Assembly: GCA_031274075.1 (NCBI GenBank)
Contig: JAISQQ010000404.1
Coordinates: forward strand, 1-6,302
Length of the DNA stretch: 6,302 bases
Direction: 5' to 3'
Source of the DNA: Accumulibacter sp.
GTDB lineage: Bacteria > Pseudomonadota > Gammaproteobacteria > Burkholderiales > Rhodocyclaceae
Shown: piece after piece, positions 5,232-6,302 of the stretch
How the letters are laid out: each line of letters starts with the position of its first letter
How positions within the stretch are numbered: position 1 is the first letter of the stretch
The notes under the pieces: generated by a model
The model's database searches: none
Seen by the model: the letters and a program-made list of their open reading frames with translations, nothing else
Told to the model about the DNA's origin: nothing
Position numbers and translations under genes: made by a program

Positions 5232-6302
5232 CTAACGAACGACAAAAGCCATCAGGCTGATGGCAGACAGGAGCATGACTCCTGAATTTATATCCCTGAA
5301 CTCCTTAGTCAGCAGCTTCGTCAGCGTGTAGGATATGAATCCAAACGCCAGGCCGTAAGTGATGGAATAGGTCAGGGGCATCATGGTCACGATCAGGAAT
5401 GTGGCGATGGCGACGCTTTTATCCTTGAAATCGATATTTGCAAGTTCCGCGAACATAAGCACTCCGACCATCACCAGGACAGGATATATCGCGTTCAGCG
5501 GGATGGCTTTGAACAAGGGCAGCATGAATAGCGTAAGGATAAAAAACAGTCCCGCGAATATGGCCGTAAGTCCGCTTCTGCCGCCTTCTTCGACCCCGCT
5601 GGCGCTCTCTACGAAACCGGTGGTCGTGGACACTCCCAAAAGCGAGCTTGCCACCGACGCGGCGGCGTCCGCTTCCAGGGTCTTTTCAAGTTCGACGCTG
5701 CCTTTCTTGAAGAGTCCAGCGCGAAATCCCACGCCCGCGAGCGTTCCCAAGGTATCGAACAGGTCGGTAACGAAAAATGTGATTATCGCGGGGATGAACG
5801 CCAGCTTGAACGCTGACGGTATGTCAAGCTCGAACGCGATGGGGGCTATCGAGGCGGGAAGCGAGAAAATCTCGCTTGGCAGGGGAACGATGCCAAGACC
5901 CCACGCGACCACGGATGTGGAAAGTATCGCCAGGATAAAAGCGCCTTTGATCTTCCAGACATAAAACATGACGACCACGACAAGCCCGAAGACTCCGAGC
6001 AGCACATTTTTGTCGCTCAGGTCTCCCAGCGCGACGAGCGTGGCTTCATTGCCGGCGATGATACCCATCTGCTGCAAGCCGATGAAGGCGATGAACATTC
6101 CTATGCCCGCGCTTATCGCGCGCCTCAAATCCTCGCTGATGCTGTTTATCATCCACGGCCTGAATTTTGTGAACGACAAGACCAGGAATATCATTCCGGA
6201 TATGAAGACGATGCCCAGCGCGCTTTGCCAGGGAACGCCAAGCTGCCCCACGAGCACGAATGAAAAGTAGGCGTTCAATCCCATTCCCGTACTCATGGCG
6301 AT
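5232..6302 (-). CDS. NCS2 family purine permease (AzgA-type), C-terminal part (partial)
   Basis: This gene reads leftward, with its stop codon at 5232-5234 and its 5' end beyond base 6302. The frame stays open to the edge (ATC GCC before the first visible ATG), so the methionine at 6294-6296 is internal. Family members have about 430-450 residues, so some 80 N-terminal residues are missing. Counting from that methionine, the motifs are GMGLNAYF (4-11), VTDLFDTLGTLAGVG (176-190) and STTTGFVESASGVEEGGR (223-240). These are the substrate-site and signature segments of the AzgA branch of nucleobase:cation symporters (adenine, guanine or hypoxanthine uptake). The rest is hydrophobic helices of an inner-membrane carrier. 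Which purine is carried cannot be read from the sequence. It is convergent with the RT, separated by 335 bp of repeats. Composition appears more AT-rich than the MFS and RT genes. The promoter is outside the window. Confidence 0.93.
   Translation of the reverse strand: MAMSTGMGLNAYFSFVLVGQLGVPWQSALGIVFISGMIFLVLSFTKFRPWMINSISEDLRRAISAGIGMFIAFIGLQQMGIIAGNEATLVALGDLSDKNVLLGVFGLVVVVMFYVWKIKGAFILAILSTSVVAWGLGIVPLPSEIFSLPASIAPIAFELDIPSAFKLAFIPAIITFFVTDLFDTLGTLAGVGFRAGLFKKGSVELEKTLEADAAASVASSLLGVSTTTGFVESASGVEEGGRSGLTAIFAGLFFILTLFMLPLFKAIPLNAIYPVLVMVGVLMFAELANIDFKDKSVAIATFLIVTMMPLTYSITYGLAFGFISYTLTKLLTKEFRDINSGVMLLSAISLMAFVVR

Noticed and set aside
5173..5235. 20-codon open frame MIEKEINRGL... with a GAGG site 8 nt upstream
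   Set aside because: The start signal is good, but the frame runs through a dispersed repeat copy and overlaps the permease stop. Nothing else supports translation.

Overview
The window looks like part of a GC-rich proteobacterial chromosome, most likely gamma- or betaproteobacterial. The reasons are the tail of an HslR (Hsp15)-type S4 protein at the left edge, dense GC-rich coding regions, and small palindromic intergenic repeats with ATTCC/GGAAT hairpins that are common in those groups. The taxonomic call is an inference and rests on little.

Layout, left to right. (1) 1-168: the 3' end of an hslR-like gene. Its stop overlaps the start of (2) 165-1856, an exported protein of 563 residues that I do not recognise and that ends in an 18-bp tandem repeat. 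(3) 1911-3125: a 12-helix MFS transporter on the same strand, 54 nt downstream. These three genes could form one transcription unit. (4) 3126-3317: a gene-free stretch with a weak hairpin terminator candidate, an inverted repeat, a CTGACAC heptamer array and a possible promoter. (5) 3318-4896: a probable retron, made of a structured RNA (3318-3471) followed by a 466-residue reverse transcriptase. The RT has the retron hallmark NAxxH, a YVDD active site and an MTG version of the VTG motif. (6) 4897-5231: a gene-free stretch filled with repeats, including a roughly 195-bp MITE-like element with terminal inverted repeats and a double-hairpin core. (7) 5232-6302, minus strand: the C-terminal three quarters of an NCS2 (AzgA-type) purine permease, running off the right edge and convergent with the RT.

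The most interesting part is the retron. The RNA upstream of the RT has closing arms that pair over 13 bp, GGCG-CCTTTCCAG at 3318-3330 with CTGGAAAGG-T-CGCC at 3458-3471. They enclose two small hairpins and one long hairpin, the order expected for a1-msr-msd-a2. A TTGACG -35-like box is placed so that transcription would begin near the first base of a1. No accessory effector gene is visible on either side. The RT instead carries about 120 extra N-terminal residues, as in the long RTs of the myxobacterial Mx162 group. The exported protein and the permease look more AT-rich than the MFS and RT genes, so the window is compositionally mixed.
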